Origin: Caballeronia cordobensis
GTDB lineage: Bacteria > Pseudomonadota > Gammaproteobacteria > Burkholderiales > Burkholderiaceae
Assembly (NCBI RefSeq): GCF_001544575.2
Contig: NZ_FCNY02000010.1
Span: forward strand, 308,748-372,747
Reading direction: 5' to 3'
Length of the DNA stretch: 64,000 bases
Shown here: in pieces, positions 17,344-26,163 of the stretch
Layout: each line of letters begins with the position of its first letter
Position numbering within the stretch: the first letter of the stretch is position 1
Notes under the pieces: model-generated
Databases searched by the model: none
What the model was told of the DNA's origin: nothing
What the model saw: the letters and a program-made list of their open reading frames with translations, nothing else
Translations under genes and position numbers: made by a program

Positions 17344-17604
17344 ATGAAGGCGCTCGCCCGAATCGTTATAGCTGTTTCTTTTTTCTCTTTCGCGCTCGGT
17401 GCTTCGGCTCAAGCTGCGGGGGAACGGACCCGCGCTGAAGTGCGCGCAGAGCTCGCTCAGTACGAAAAAGCTGGGTATAACCCAGCCGACTGGATGCATT
17501 TTTCAGAGAACCTTCAGAGTGCCCGCGCGAAGATTGAAGCAACCGGAAAAGGGGCGCAGACCCACAACGAGCAATTCAATGTGACAAGGGAGCCGATTCG
17601 GTGA
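17344..17604 (+). CDS. DUF4148-family exported small protein
   Basis: This 86-aa protein has a signal peptide (FFSFALGASAQA, cleavage about residue 24-25) and a short charged mature region. TRAEVRAELAQYEKAGYNP is the core of the DUF4148 family, which is abundant in Burkholderiales and has no known function. The ATG at 17344 is preceded by an ACGGAGG ribosome site. The mature part is periplasmic or surface-associated by prediction. It is followed by another small exported protein in the same direction, and the 180 bases between suggest separate translation. Confidence 0.8.
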   Translation: MKALARIVIAVSFFSFALGASAQAAGERTRAEVRAELAQYEKAGYNPADWMHFSENLQSARAKIEATGKGAQTHNEQFNVTREPIR

Positions 17605-17787
17605 CCGGTTCAGCTGCTAATCGCATAGGGACGTTGAAGCTGCGTTGAACGCACCTCCTGGTCTGCGCCAAGTGGGTCCAGGCGAGCAGGTATCTCTTGC
17701 TCTTACCCAAGATCTATGCATCGCGGAATGCCGGTTCCTCGTTCACGAGCCCACGCCGGCACTCAGCGCAGACTTTTTGAGGACACA

Positions 17788-18180
17788 ATGCCCAATTTCA
17801 GAGCGCTTCTCTTGTCAGCAGTAGTTCTCGCCTCTGCAGTAACCGGAAATGGTTGGGCGCAGCAGCCTCCGATCAACCCAGGACCTGCTGCGCGAGCATC
17901 GGACGTTCCGTCGACCGACGCTTACAGAACTGCCAACCAAGCCATGATTCAAGGCAAGACGAATTTGCCATACACCGGAGATGCCGACTACGATTTCGTG
18001 GCTCAAATGACGCCGCTTTACCAAGGAGCCGTAGATGTAGCAAAAGTGGAGCTCCAGTATGGAAAGGATCCTGAGCTACGCAAGCTGGCTCAGAGCATGG
18101 TGTATTCGCAGCAGGCGCAGCTCAATTTCATGCGTACGTGGCTCCAGACACACCAGCCAGCACCGACGTCAAAGCAATGA
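17788..18180 (+). CDS. DUF305-like exported four-helix protein lacking the usual His pair
   Basis: This 130-aa exported protein has a signal peptide ending near NGWAQ. Its helical mature domain reads YDFVAQMTPLYQGAVDVAKV and then DPELRKLAQSMVYSQQAQL, which aligns by eye with DUF305 (ferritin-like) proteins. In that family the equivalent of PLYQGA is usually P-H-H-Q-G-A, where the histidines bind metal. Here they are Leu-Tyr, so metal binding may be lost. The ATG at 17788 has a GAGGACA ribosome site. The role is unknown. The assignment rests on a motif seen by eye, so confidence is moderate. Confidence 0.6.
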   Translation: MPNFRALLLSAVVLASAVTGNGWAQQPPINPGPAARASDVPSTDAYRTANQAMIQGKTNLPYTGDADYDFVAQMTPLYQGAVDVAKVELQYGKDPELRKLAQSMVYSQQAQLNFMRTWLQTHQPAPTSKQ

Positions 18181-18611
18181 GCCTCTGCTCGCAGACGCAA
18201 CGCACGGGGCATCTTCGTGTGGAACCGGCGCGCGCCACCCCGAAAAACACGACGCCACATATCAGTTTTAGAAGTAACCGGCGAATGAGGGGTCGTTCTC
18301 AACTAGTACAATCGCCGTTGAATTTCGTGGCATTCCTAGCGACGCTCGGGCATTACTCAAGACGCATCTCTTCGAGACAGCGACGAGCTGCGCCCCGGCT
18401 CGCCCTACCTTGGTGACTCCCCGATAAGCAACGGCGCTCTTCCGAACAGCGGAGTAAGGTTATTGAAGCGTAGCCGGAATATACATTTCCCCCCGCAATG
18501 CCGACGTGCAAGTCGTGAGGATGATAGCAGCAGCGCTCGTGTTAAAGAGATGTCGAACTCAGACGACAGCCAAAGCGTCACTTCTTAGTAGGCTCGGTCG
18601 ATCTGAGCAAA
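18181..18611. other. Gap of about 430 bases without a recognised gene
   Basis: No supported reading frame, RNA gene, insertion sequence or terminator was seen here. It separates the DUF305-like gene (plus) from the LysR gene that ends at 18612 (minus), so it is a convergent downstream region. Confidence 0.5.
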
Positions 18612-19502
18612 TCACTGTTGCGCGGTGAGCCGCTTAATCAGCCACGAACCGGCCGGCCCCGGCGGCGCATCCGTGCGGTACATGATCTGTAATGGATACA
18701 TGCCGCCGGGAAGCTCGGGAATGTTGAGGCGAACCAAACGACCTGATGCAAGGTCGTCGCGCACCGAATGTTCGGGCATATAACCCCACCCCAGGCCGGC
18801 GTTCAACAATGCTCGCTTCGCTCCGAGATCGGAAAGCGACCACGTCTCCGGAGCGAACACAGCCATTGTCGTCTTGTCTTCAAAGGCGCTCCGCACGGTA
18901 AGTAGTATTTGCCGATGATGCTTCGATGCGCCCACAACACCTCGTTCGGGCCCGGCTAAAGGATGAGATGGAACGGCGACCGGCATCATCTCGACGGCGC
19001 CAATCGCCACGCGCTCAAGATCAGTTTCGTCGCTATGCAGCAGTCCTCCAATACCTAACCGCGCCACCCCTTGCTGAACTAGCCGCGACACCGCGCTTAG
19101 GGCTTCGACATTGAGCCTTATCGTGACGGTGGGGAATTCTTCTTCAAAGGCCCGGATGGCGTCAATCAGCCTTTCAACCGGGAGCATGACATCAACGACC
19201 AGCGTTAATTCGGGCTCTAAGCCTTCAAGAATGCCGGCGACGCGTGCTTTTAAGTCGTTGAGTCCCCCCGCAAGATTGCGCGCCTGTGCAAGCACGATTT
19301 TCCCATTATGGCTCAGAGTCAGTCGTCTTGAATTGCTTCGATCAAACAGTTCGATCCCAAGTTGCTCTTCAAGTGCCGCTACCGAGTAGCTAATTGCCGA
19401 GGTAGCGCGTCTCAGTCGCCGCCCCGCGGCAGCGAAACTACCCTCGTCCACCACGGTTATGAAGACGCGAAGCTGGTCAAACGTGGGCGTGCCTACGATC
19501 AT
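18612..19502 (-). CDS. LysR-family transcription regulator
   Basis: This 296-aa regulator has an N-terminal helix-turn-helix (GSFAAAGRRLRRATSAISYSV) and a C-terminal effector-binding domain (from about residue 90). The form AISYSVAALEEQLGIELF is typical of the LysR majority rather than the NodD branch. I chose the ATG at 19502; the upstream TTG at 19511 would start inside the operator dyad. It is divergent from the isochorismatase/OYE/pirin operon and is the obvious local regulator, probably responding to an electrophile or a quinone-like substrate, though the inducer is a guess. A 15-base TTCA-N7-TGAA dyad lies five bases upstream of its start, as expected for autoregulation. Confidence 0.88.
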   Translation of the reverse strand: MIVGTPTFDQLRVFITVVDEGSFAAAGRRLRRATSAISYSVAALEEQLGIELFDRSNSRRLTLSHNGKIVLAQARNLAGGLNDLKARVAGILEGLEPELTLVVDVMLPVERLIDAIRAFEEEFPTVTIRLNVEALSAVSRLVQQGVARLGIGGLLHSDETDLERVAIGAVEMMPVAVPSHPLAGPERGVVGASKHHRQILLTVRSAFEDKTTMAVFAPETWSLSDLGAKRALLNAGLGWGYMPEHSVRDDLASGRLVRLNIPELPGGMYPLQIMYRTDAPPGPAGSWLIKRLTAQQ

Positions 19503-19506
19503 CGTA

Positions 19507-19521
19507 TTCAAAATTTTTGAA
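19507..19521. promoter_or_regulatory. LysR-type dyad TTCA-N7-TGAA
   Basis: The 15-mer is a near-perfect palindrome and holds a T-N11-A LysR core. It lies immediately upstream of the minus-strand LysR gene and 110 bases from the divergent operon, which suits autorepression and activation from one site. Found by eye. Confidence 0.5.
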
Positions 19522-19631
19522 CAACAAGAACGGCATTTTACGGCTATTTCGAAAACGCGATCAAGGTTAAATTTGAAGCGTGCCCAGGCGAGAAGCGCCT
19601 TGGCAAAAATCTCAAAAGATAGGAGTTAGCC

Positions 19632-20207
19632 ATGCATAAGAAAGCCTTTACCCCGGAAAATGCCGCAATTCTGTTGATCGATCACCAAGTTGGGACTCTT
19701 GCCTGGACGCATTCGCACGACTTGAATCTGGTGCGGGAAAATACCTTCAAGCTGGCGCGGATCGCAAAAGCGGCCAAGATCCCTGTGGTGCTCACATCAA
19801 GCATGGAGGACCGTGCTCAGGGGCCTTTGCTCCCTGAGCTACAGGAGATACTCCCGGAAGCCTTCGCTGCCCGTATTAAGCGGCCGGGCATTGTGAACGC
19901 TATGCACCACGACGGGTTCAATGAAGCGGTTGCCGCTACTGGACGTACGAACCTAATTGTCGCAGGTGTCACGACGGACATCTGTGTCAACTTTCCGGTC
20001 CTTCAGATGCTCGATGAAGGCTATGAAGTCCAGGTGTCGGCGGACGCATCGGCATCGAACACCAAATTTGGTAATGAGATCGCGCTGCGCCGCATGGAAA
20101 GGGCCGGCGCTGTCATTACGACGGTCGACCAGATCATCGCTGAACTTGCTGTCGATTGGACTACTCCTGTCGGCCAGCAACTTGTCGCCATTCTGAACTA
20201 CCACTAA
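19632..20207 (+). CDS. Isochorismatase-family cysteine hydrolase (YcaC-like)
   Basis: This 191-aa alpha/beta hydrolase has the catalytic triad positions of the family: Asp in LLIDHQVGTL, Lys in ARIKRPG, and the nucleophilic Cys in GVTTDICVNFPV. The close match to YcaC-type proteins (short, DHQ opening, TTDICV) suggests amide or ester hydrolysis of an unknown small molecule and not isochorismate itself. The ATG at 19632 follows a TAGGAG ribosome site. It is the first gene of a three-gene set with an Old Yellow Enzyme and a pirin, divergent from a LysR gene. Such sets are commonly annotated in Burkholderiales as stress- or electrophile-responsive, but no substrate is demonstrated here. Confidence 0.86.
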   Translation: MHKKAFTPENAAILLIDHQVGTLAWTHSHDLNLVRENTFKLARIAKAAKIPVVLTSSMEDRAQGPLLPELQEILPEAFAARIKRPGIVNAMHHDGFNEAVAATGRTNLIVAGVTTDICVNFPVLQMLDEGYEVQVSADASASNTKFGNEIALRRMERAGAVITTVDQIIAELAVDWTTPVGQQLVAILNYH

Positions 20208-20276
20208 ACAACCGTCTTACCGGCACGCCTCACTGCATCGTCCGCGGACGCTTAAAGCAATCCTGGAGTACCCATC

Positions 20277-21350
20277 ATGAATCAATTGTTTTGCCCGGTG
20301 CGCATCGGCCGGAATCAACTGTCGAATCGAATGGTCATGGCACCGATGACGCGCTCGCGAGCACTTGGCGATGGAACGCCCGGCCCGCTTGCAGCGCAAT
20401 ACTACGCACAGCGCGCGGGCGTCGGTCTGATCGTGGCGGAGGGCACTCAGCCGTCCGACGACGGTCAGGGCTATCTGGCGACACCCGGCATCTATACCGA
20501 TCGGCATGTAGCAGGCTGGCGAACTGTCATCGAAGCTGTACATGCAAAAGGCAGCCGCATGTTCATTCAACTGATGCACGTCGGTCGCATGTCGCATCCT
20601 GATAATACGCCCCACCATCGTCAAGGCGTAGCCCCGTCCGCCATTGCTCCGGCAACCGGAATGTTCACCGCCACCGGTATGCAGGATATTCCGGTGCCGC
20701 GAGCGTTGCAGACGGATGAGATCGCCGGAGTGGTAGAGGAATTTCGTATCGCGGCCCGTCGCGCCATCGAGGCCGGTGCGGACGGCGTCGAAATCCACGG
20801 TGCGAATGCCTATCTCGTCCACCAATTTCTGGCGCAGAGCGCCAATACACGCACGGATCAGTATGGCGGGTCGATCCAGAACCGCAGCAGGTTCGCACTC
20901 GAAGTCGCTCGCGCGGTTGCCCAAGAGATTGGAGCTGACAGAACGGCTATGCGATTGTCGCCGGGCCTGTCGATCTGGGGTATCGACGAGGGTGACGAGG
21001 GACCGGATTTGTATCGCTATCTCGTCTCCGAACTCGATAAGATCGGGCTAGCGTATTTGCACATTACGATCAAGGACAACGACGCCTTGCTGGCGGAGCT
21101 TCGACAGCGGTGGTCGAACCTACTGATGCTGAACCGGCCCGGTCGCACAGCGGCCGAGGCAGGAAGCGATGTCGCATCGGGCCTGGCCGATCTCGAGTCC
21201 TTCGGGCAACTCGTGCTGGCGAACCCCGACTTTCCCGAGCGGCTCAAGCTCAATGTGCCGATGAACAAGCCGGACCCGGCCACGTACTACGGCGGAACGG
21301 ATGTAGGGTACACGGACTACCCTTCGCATAACGAAACGTTGGTTGCGTAA
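20277..21350 (+). CDS. Old Yellow Enzyme family ene-reductase (NemA-like)
   Basis: This FMN-dependent NADPH:enone oxidoreductase reduces activated C=C bonds and often nitro-esters. It is 357 aa, a TIM barrel. The FMN/substrate segment HGANAYLVHQFLAQSANTRT, with H-x-x-N for binding the carbonyl or nitro oxygen, is followed by DQYGGSIQNRSRF, the family signature. An N-terminal NRMVMAPMTRSRA gives the FMN-contacting residues. The gene is preceded by TGGAG and lies 69 bases after the isochorismatase-like gene and 8 bases before the pirin gene. Role: detoxification or side-chain reduction of unsaturated carbonyls. The natural substrate is unknown. Confidence 0.92.
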   Translation: MNQLFCPVRIGRNQLSNRMVMAPMTRSRALGDGTPGPLAAQYYAQRAGVGLIVAEGTQPSDDGQGYLATPGIYTDRHVAGWRTVIEAVHAKGSRMFIQLMHVGRMSHPDNTPHHRQGVAPSAIAPATGMFTATGMQDIPVPRALQTDEIAGVVEEFRIAARRAIEAGADGVEIHGANAYLVHQFLAQSANTRTDQYGGSIQNRSRFALEVARAVAQEIGADRTAMRLSPGLSIWGIDEGDEGPDLYRYLVSELDKIGLAYLHITIKDNDALLAELRQRWSNLLMLNRPGRTAAEAGSDVASGLADLESFGQLVLANPDFPERLKLNVPMNKPDPATYYGGTDVGYTDYPSHNETLVA

Positions 21351-21358
21351 GGAATATT

Positions 21359-22096
21359 ATGTTCTCGCTTACACCACTGGAAGCGTTCACGCACGGCGAT
21401 GACTTCCGAGCGCTCTCGGTGCGCGATTCGGAACGCATCCTAAATCCGTTTCTCGGTGTTGATCATGCGTGGATGGGTGGCCCGACGTTCCCGCCTCATC
21501 GTCACGCCGGGATGTGCGCGGTCTCCTATCTCTTTGCCGATTCCGAAACCGGTGTGCTTAACCGCGATTCGATCGGCACACGCAACCTAATCAGGCCCGG
21601 CGGGCTGCACTGGATGACTGCCGGTTCAGGGATCGTTCATGAGGAAGTGCCGGCCGAGTCGGGAAAGACCGTTCACTCACTGCAGATTTTCGTCGACCTG
21701 TCGGATGGGAAAAAGAGCCTCGATCCGTTCGCGTTGATCGTCGAGCCCGAGGACGTTCCGGTCGTCCAGCGAGGGGGAGCGATCATCAGGATTCCCGTCG
21801 GCAACTTCGACGGAGTTCGTTCGCCGATAAGTCCGCCAACGCCAGTGACGGTCCTCGACGTTTCGCTCGCGGCAGGGGCTGAGATCCGCATTCCACTTTT
21901 GACTACCGCAACCGGTCAGACGTTGTTCGTCTTGGTGATCAGCGGCGCAATCGCTTGTCTTGGTCGGCGCTTCGCCGCCGAAGGACCCGCGATTCCCGTA
22001 GTTCGTGGACCGCGGAAAGAGGAGGGCGTCACCGTCGCGGCGGCGGACGGGCCCGCACAGGCAGTCGTATTCATCGGTGCACAGCTGCATTCCTGA
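21359..22096 (+). CDS. Pirin-family bicupin
   Basis: This 245-aa protein is a bicupin of the pirin group; some members are quercetin 2,3-dioxygenases and others bind transcription factors. The iron-ligand region reads FPPHRHAGMCAVSYLF, with the later GSGIVHEEVP giving the distal His and Glu. It begins 8 bases after the OYE stop, so it is the last gene of that operon. The role in the set is unclear; a quinone- or flavonoid-related oxidation would fit with an ene-reductase. The next 1 kb contains gene remnants. Confidence 0.85.
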   Translation: MFSLTPLEAFTHGDDFRALSVRDSERILNPFLGVDHAWMGGPTFPPHRHAGMCAVSYLFADSETGVLNRDSIGTRNLIRPGGLHWMTAGSGIVHEEVPAESGKTVHSLQIFVDLSDGKKSLDPFALIVEPEDVPVVQRGGAIIRIPVGNFDGVRSPISPPTPVTVLDVSLAAGAEIRIPLLTTATGQTLFVLVISGAIACLGRRFAAEGPAIPVVRGPRKEEGVTVAAADGPAQAVVFIGAQLHS

Positions 22097-22297
22097 AGCA
22101 TGAAAGCTCGAGTATCGCCTTTCCAGCCGTACTGAGGCCGTCAATCAGCAGGCCTTGGCGATTGTCTGATTACGCGTGTCGGTTGACTCGATTAAGTCCA
22201 TCAATGCGCACGCGACGGCCAACTGTGCCGGTAAGAGGTGCCGCGCTTCGAGAATTCGCGTGACACGACGCCGCCAGTAAGTAAGTGGCAGAACCGG

Positions 22298-22405
22298 TCA
22301 TGCGGCCGCGACTTCCAATGCGACGGCGCGGTGCAGATGCTCAAGATCCGCGTCGATCAGCAACAGTTCATAAGCGGCTGAGGGCGACAGATGGTGTTGT
22401 TCCAT
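22298..22405 (-). CDS. Very small open frame (35 aa), doubtful
   Basis: A 35-codon minus-strand frame reads MEQHHLSPSAAYELLLIDAD and continues with a short amphipathic helix ending in Ala. It has a coding-like composition but no clear ribosome site and no domain I recognise. It stands in a 1-kb stretch of decayed DNA between the pirin and kinase genes and may itself be a fragment. Confidence 0.2.
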   Translation of the reverse strand: MEQHHLSPSAAYELLLIDADLEHLHRAVALEVAAA

Positions 22406-22685
22406 GCTTCATCTTATCGGCACTGGAGCGACTTTCCTAAGCCCCCGCCGATGAAATTCGATCGGATGCAGCGGAACGTTGAACCTTGTGCGAGATCCTT
22501 GGGCTCCAGTGACTGCGTCATGAACAGCAAGGCCGGTTAAGTCGCCGTCGATCTTCTCACGGCAGGCGATCTGGTGTCGGTCGAGGGCGCGAGTTTTGCG
22601 AAATTATCGACAGATAGTTCGACTCGCTGCGAGCAACTGCCGCTTAAGGCATCGGGCCTCTTATCCCGGGTTGGAATGCCACGAG

Positions 22686-22985
22686 CTAAATGCTCTGCCG
22701 GTTTGCATTGCCTGCATTGCTGGCTGTTGTGACAGGCGCTTTGCGCGGAATAACGAACTTTCGCTTCGCGACCGGACGCTGGTTTCCGACGGCAGGACGA
22801 GCCGAAATACTTACAGATCCAGCTAGAGGATCGGGCAGGCGGAAAGTCGAAACCAGCTCACGAAGCGTGCTTGACTGCAAGGCTATAGACTGCGACGCTG
22901 CGGACGCTTCTTCAACGAGCGCCGCATCTTGCTGCGTCACCTCATCCATCTGCATGACGGCCGGATTGACTAGTTCGATCCGGGT
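22686..22985 (-). pseudogene. C-terminal remnant of a methyl-accepting chemotaxis protein
   Basis: Translated on the minus strand, this segment contains AVMQMDEVTQQDAALVEEAS followed by AASQSIALQSSTLRELV, which is the standard last part of a chemoreceptor signalling domain. A polar tail and stop follow. Nothing upstream on the minus strand (above about 22985) continues the receptor: no HAMP, sensor or transmembrane helices are present. The remnant keeps about 60 receptor-like residues of the roughly 500 normal for the family. It is evidence that a gene was deleted here. Confidence 0.75.
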
Positions 22986-23037
22986 ATGCTGCTCCAGGTC
23001 CGTACAGCGGCCTAGCTGCTCATCTACTTTCGACTCT

Positions 23038-23064
23038 CCGGGCCTGAAAGCCCGGCATTTTTTT
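23038..23064 (+). terminator. Intrinsic terminator just upstream of the hybrid kinase gene
   Basis: A CCGGGC/GCCCGG stem with a six-base loop (CTGAAA) is followed by CA and a run of seven T. Read on the plus strand it is a convincing rho-independent terminator. It has no plus-strand gene to terminate, because the preceding 1 kb holds only remnants. It lies about 75 bases before the kinase start, so it could be left over from a deleted gene or act in the kinase leader. Confidence 0.65.
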
Positions 23065-23140
23065 CGATGCACCCAATACGTTTCCGTATGGGGAATGCTT
23101 AATGCGTAAGAACAGATCCTTCACAGAGGGAGAAGGCTCG

Positions 23141-25045
23141 ATGATCGTCCGAATCGCACAATATTCTCTCAGGAAGCGACTCGTTTTCGGCGTTGGTTCA
23201 ACAATCGCTATCTTGCTCGCGCAGCAATCGTTGACCATGTTTGCGCACGGAAGGCTGACGTTCCTCCTCATTAGTGCCTCGCTACCTTTCATCACCGTGT
23301 TATTCGGCGCATCCTCCGGAGCGCTGCTTTTGCTAACTGGGATCTTGTTTGGTGCGCTGTGGATGGACCCGATTGGCCAATTGGTTGTTCCGGGTCATGC
23401 CGACCAGATTGTGATGCTGGCGTACACGGTTGTGGGCACATTCCTCGTCGTTGCGGGTCAGCAACTCGCCAAGATGGCACAACGTGCCGGGCGAGCCGAA
23501 GCAGCGACCCGTGATGCGGCGGCGCGCGTGTTGCAGGTCGAGCGCGATTCGCGCCATCGGTTCGACGTTGCGTTGAACACTGCCGGGGTGCCGTTTTTCA
23601 TCGTTACTCCCGTGCTGCGGGACGGCCACATCGCGGAGCTTCGGTGGGACTACCTCAACGAGGCTGCCGCACGGCTCTTCAACCCCGCCGCAGGGGTTAT
23701 AGTCGGCAGTTCGACGTTGTATGTAAGTCCAGCTGGGTGGGATGCGGACCTGCTGCTTAGCCGCCTTGCGCCACTTGCGGAACGCGACGGGCGCGACGCC
23801 TTTGACGTGCGCGTGGATAAAGCAGAGGGTGATCAATGGTTCCACGTCGTTGCCGCGTCACTGAGCGGGTCGGTGGTCGCTTGGTTTGGTGACGTGACGG
23901 CCCGGGTACGGGCGGAATGGGCGCTCGAGGAAGCAGACCGGCGCAAGGACGAGTTCCTCGCCACGCTCGCCCACGAGCTGCGCAACCCCCTTGCGCCGAT
24001 CAGACAGGTGGCGGAGATACTTGCGCAACCACGACTGACGGATGAGGGCAGGAAGTGGTGCGTCACAGTGCTGCGTCGCCAGTCTGCAGCGATGGCGCTC
24101 TTATTGGACGACTTGCTTGACGTGTCACGGATTACGCGCGGAGCGCTGACATTGCGCAAGGAGGTCGTGTCCCTCCGGGAAGTTGTCGACGAGGCAGTCG
24201 AGATCGCAAGGCCGATTCTCGGAGCTAAAGCGCACGAGCTCGTTGTGAAACCGCCCCCGCGGCCATTGCACGTCGAAGCAGACCGCCTCCGACTCGCTCA
24301 GGTGCTGGGCAACCTGCTGACGAACGCCGCGAAGTACACCCCACCGGGTGGGCACATCGAACTGGCAACGACGGCAGAAGACGCAGAGATCGTGCTGTCG
24401 GTCGCCGACAATGGGATCGGGATCGAGCCCGACAAGCTGTCGGCGATTTTCCGGATGTTTTCGCAGGTGAATCGCGATCACCATCGCGAAGGAGGCCTTG
24501 GGATCGGCCTTGCGCTTTCGAAGTCGCTGGTTGAGCTGCATGGGGGCCGTCTGACGGCGTCGAGCGCCGGGAAAGATCGAGGAAGTTGTTTCTCGATTCA
24601 TCTCCCGGCCGAAATTCGGGTGGTGGCCTCGCCGGCACCAGCGCGTGACGCGCCAGCCGTTGTGTCGGCGCTTGTGAGGCGTCGCATACTGGTCGTTGAC
24701 GACAATGTGGATGCAGCGGATGCGCTCACGGCGCTCCTTGAGCTTGAGAGACACGAGGTGCGCACGGTCTATTCGGGTGAGGAAGCAATCGATATTCTCC
24801 GTCACTACGACCCCGAAGTAGTTCTGCTCGACCTCGGTTTGCCGGGGATGAGCGGACTTGATGTCGCGCGTCGCATACGAACGATGCCTGCAACAAGGGA
24901 AGTGACGATGATTGCCATCACTGGATGGGGGCAGCCCGACGACCGTGCGCGGACCGCCGAAGCCGGATTTGACTTCCATTTTACGAAGCCAGTTGATGTC
25001 GCCCAGCTCAACGAAGCGATCGATAGCGCGGGCACAGCTGCCTGA
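23141..25045 (+). CDS. Hybrid sensor histidine kinase with C-terminal receiver domain
   Basis: This membrane-anchored kinase of 634 aa has, in order, an N-terminal set of about four hydrophobic helices (DUF4118-like, residues 10-110), a linker coiled coil, and a PAS-like region (about 135-255). HisKA follows with phospho-acceptor H278 in LAHELRNPLAPI, then HATPase_c with N box LGNLLTNAAKY and G box DNGIGIEPD, and a receiver domain whose Asp is D564 (LLDLGLPG). I chose the ATG at 23141 because AGAGGGAGAAGG precedes it; the ATG at 23102 would add 13 charged residues and has no ribosome site. No response regulator gene is adjacent, so the output partner is unknown. Signal and target cannot be inferred. 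Confidence 0.92.
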   Translation: MIVRIAQYSLRKRLVFGVGSTIAILLAQQSLTMFAHGRLTFLLISASLPFITVLFGASSGALLLLTGILFGALWMDPIGQLVVPGHADQIVMLAYTVVGTFLVVAGQQLAKMAQRAGRAEAATRDAAARVLQVERDSRHRFDVALNTAGVPFFIVTPVLRDGHIAELRWDYLNEAAARLFNPAAGVIVGSSTLYVSPAGWDADLLLSRLAPLAERDGRDAFDVRVDKAEGDQWFHVVAASLSGSVVAWFGDVTARVRAEWALEEADRRKDEFLATLAHELRNPLAPIRQVAEILAQPRLTDEGRKWCVTVLRRQSAAMALLLDDLLDVSRITRGALTLRKEVVSLREVVDEAVEIARPILGAKAHELVVKPPPRPLHVEADRLRLAQVLGNLLTNAAKYTPPGGHIELATTAEDAEIVLSVADNGIGIEPDKLSAIFRMFSQVNRDHHREGGLGIGLALSKSLVELHGGRLTASSAGKDRGSCFSIHLPAEIRVVASPAPARDAPAVVSALVRRRILVVDDNVDAADALTALLELERHEVRTVYSGEEAIDILRHYDPEVVLLDLGLPGMSGLDVARRIRTMPATREVTMIAITGWGQPDDRARTAEAGFDFHFTKPVDVAQLNEAIDSAGTAA

Positions 25046-25563
25046 CGCGCACCCAAACACCGACGCGCGCAGACCACGCAGTGCACAGCGGCTTGTCGAA
25101 CTCTTGGCGAACATTGCACTTAAGTTTAAGCCAATCATTACGCGGCCAGACCTGTCCGGCGCGTCAGCGCGCTTTCGCCGCGATCCCCTCTAGCCGCATC
25201 TCGCGAGTAGATGCGAGCAGCGCGTAGAATCATGCGCTAACTCGTCCGAGAGTCGCGATCGGTCCTTCAAGATTGGCGAGCAGGGCGTCTAGCCGGTGTG
25301 TGCACCCGCCGCGAGGCGCGGATTCCCTCTTCGAACGACTTTCGCCGCCTGCGCACGCGAGTCGAGCGGCTCGCGGTCCGCGGCGCCTTCCTGAAAATCG
25401 CATGTTGCATCATCTGCTTGCGGCATCTGCGTTAGGGCCTTTCGCGACTATGATCGAGACCATTTGACATAAGGAAAGTGATCGATGTTTATTTAGGAAT
25501 TCTACCTTTATTTGATGATAGACTGGAAAATGGACGTCTGCGAGCTCGGGGCGGTCAACGGCT
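25046..25563. other. Gap of about 520 bases; only a promoter-like ATTTGACATAA
   Basis: No gene is supported. The one feature is ATTTGACATAA at 25462-25472, which contains a consensus -35 hexamer and recurs exactly at 27441-27451 on the far side of the RES/Xre module. The stretch from about 25470 to 25530 is AT-rich compared with its surroundings. Confidence 0.4.
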
Positions 25564-26163
25564 TCAAACTTTGGCCACCCCAATGCGATACTGACCTACG
25601 AAAGCGGGCCAGTCGACGTGCTGCGCCAGCGGGAGATCGTCGACCACCACGACTTTCGCTTGTGCCCGGTGGAAGAGAGCGATGCATGTCGCGGGAAAAT
25701 TGTTCCGCGAGGGATAGAGCAGGCCGTCGAAGGCTGGGGTGCCGGTGTTGTCGAGCGCCTCGTGAATCTGCCGAGAGAGACGCTGCGTGTGGATGTAACG
25801 TCGGCTCGCGAGTTGGCCGAGATTGAGGCCGAACTCCCGCGCCATTACGCCTGGTGCGGTCATGTCGGCCAAGTTCAGTCGATCGACTACACCGACAGCA
25901 CGCACAATGCGTCCACGTATCTCGCTTAGCGTAATGGTCCGCGAACGGCTTCGGTGCCACTGGTGCTGATGAAAAACCGACTCCATCAATGCTGTCGGAA
26001 GGTCGAAGCCCAGGTACAGAACCCCATAGCTACCCGTCGGATCGTCGTATCGATTTGTGGAGCGTGTACCAAAATAGAGCGGCGTGGCGGCGTATTCGAC
26101 TCGGCTGATGTGTTGGAGCAGTTCTCCGGCCGCAACGACTCGGCTTGGAATCGACAAAGTCAA
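25564..26163 (-). CDS. RES-domain toxin of a type II toxin-antitoxin system
   Basis: RES toxins degrade NAD+ and so arrest growth; they share a fold with ADP-ribosyltransferases. In this 199-aa protein the expected Arg-Tyr-Glu set is visible as R38 (TNRYDD), Y50 (VLYLGF) and E61 (ALMESVFH). The length is typical. Its start overlaps the stop of the upstream antitoxin gene by four bases (ATGA), the usual arrangement of RES-Xre pairs, with the antitoxin first. It ends in the 520-base gap before the kinase gene. Whether the pair is active is not known; the reading frame is intact. Confidence 0.85.
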   Translation of the reverse strand: MTLSIPSRVVAAGELLQHISRVEYAATPLYFGTRSTNRYDDPTGSYGVLYLGFDLPTALMESVFHQHQWHRSRSRTITLSEIRGRIVRAVGVVDRLNLADMTAPGVMAREFGLNLGQLASRRYIHTQRLSRQIHEALDNTGTPAFDGLLYPSRNNFPATCIALFHRAQAKVVVVDDLPLAQHVDWPAFVGQYRIGVAKV

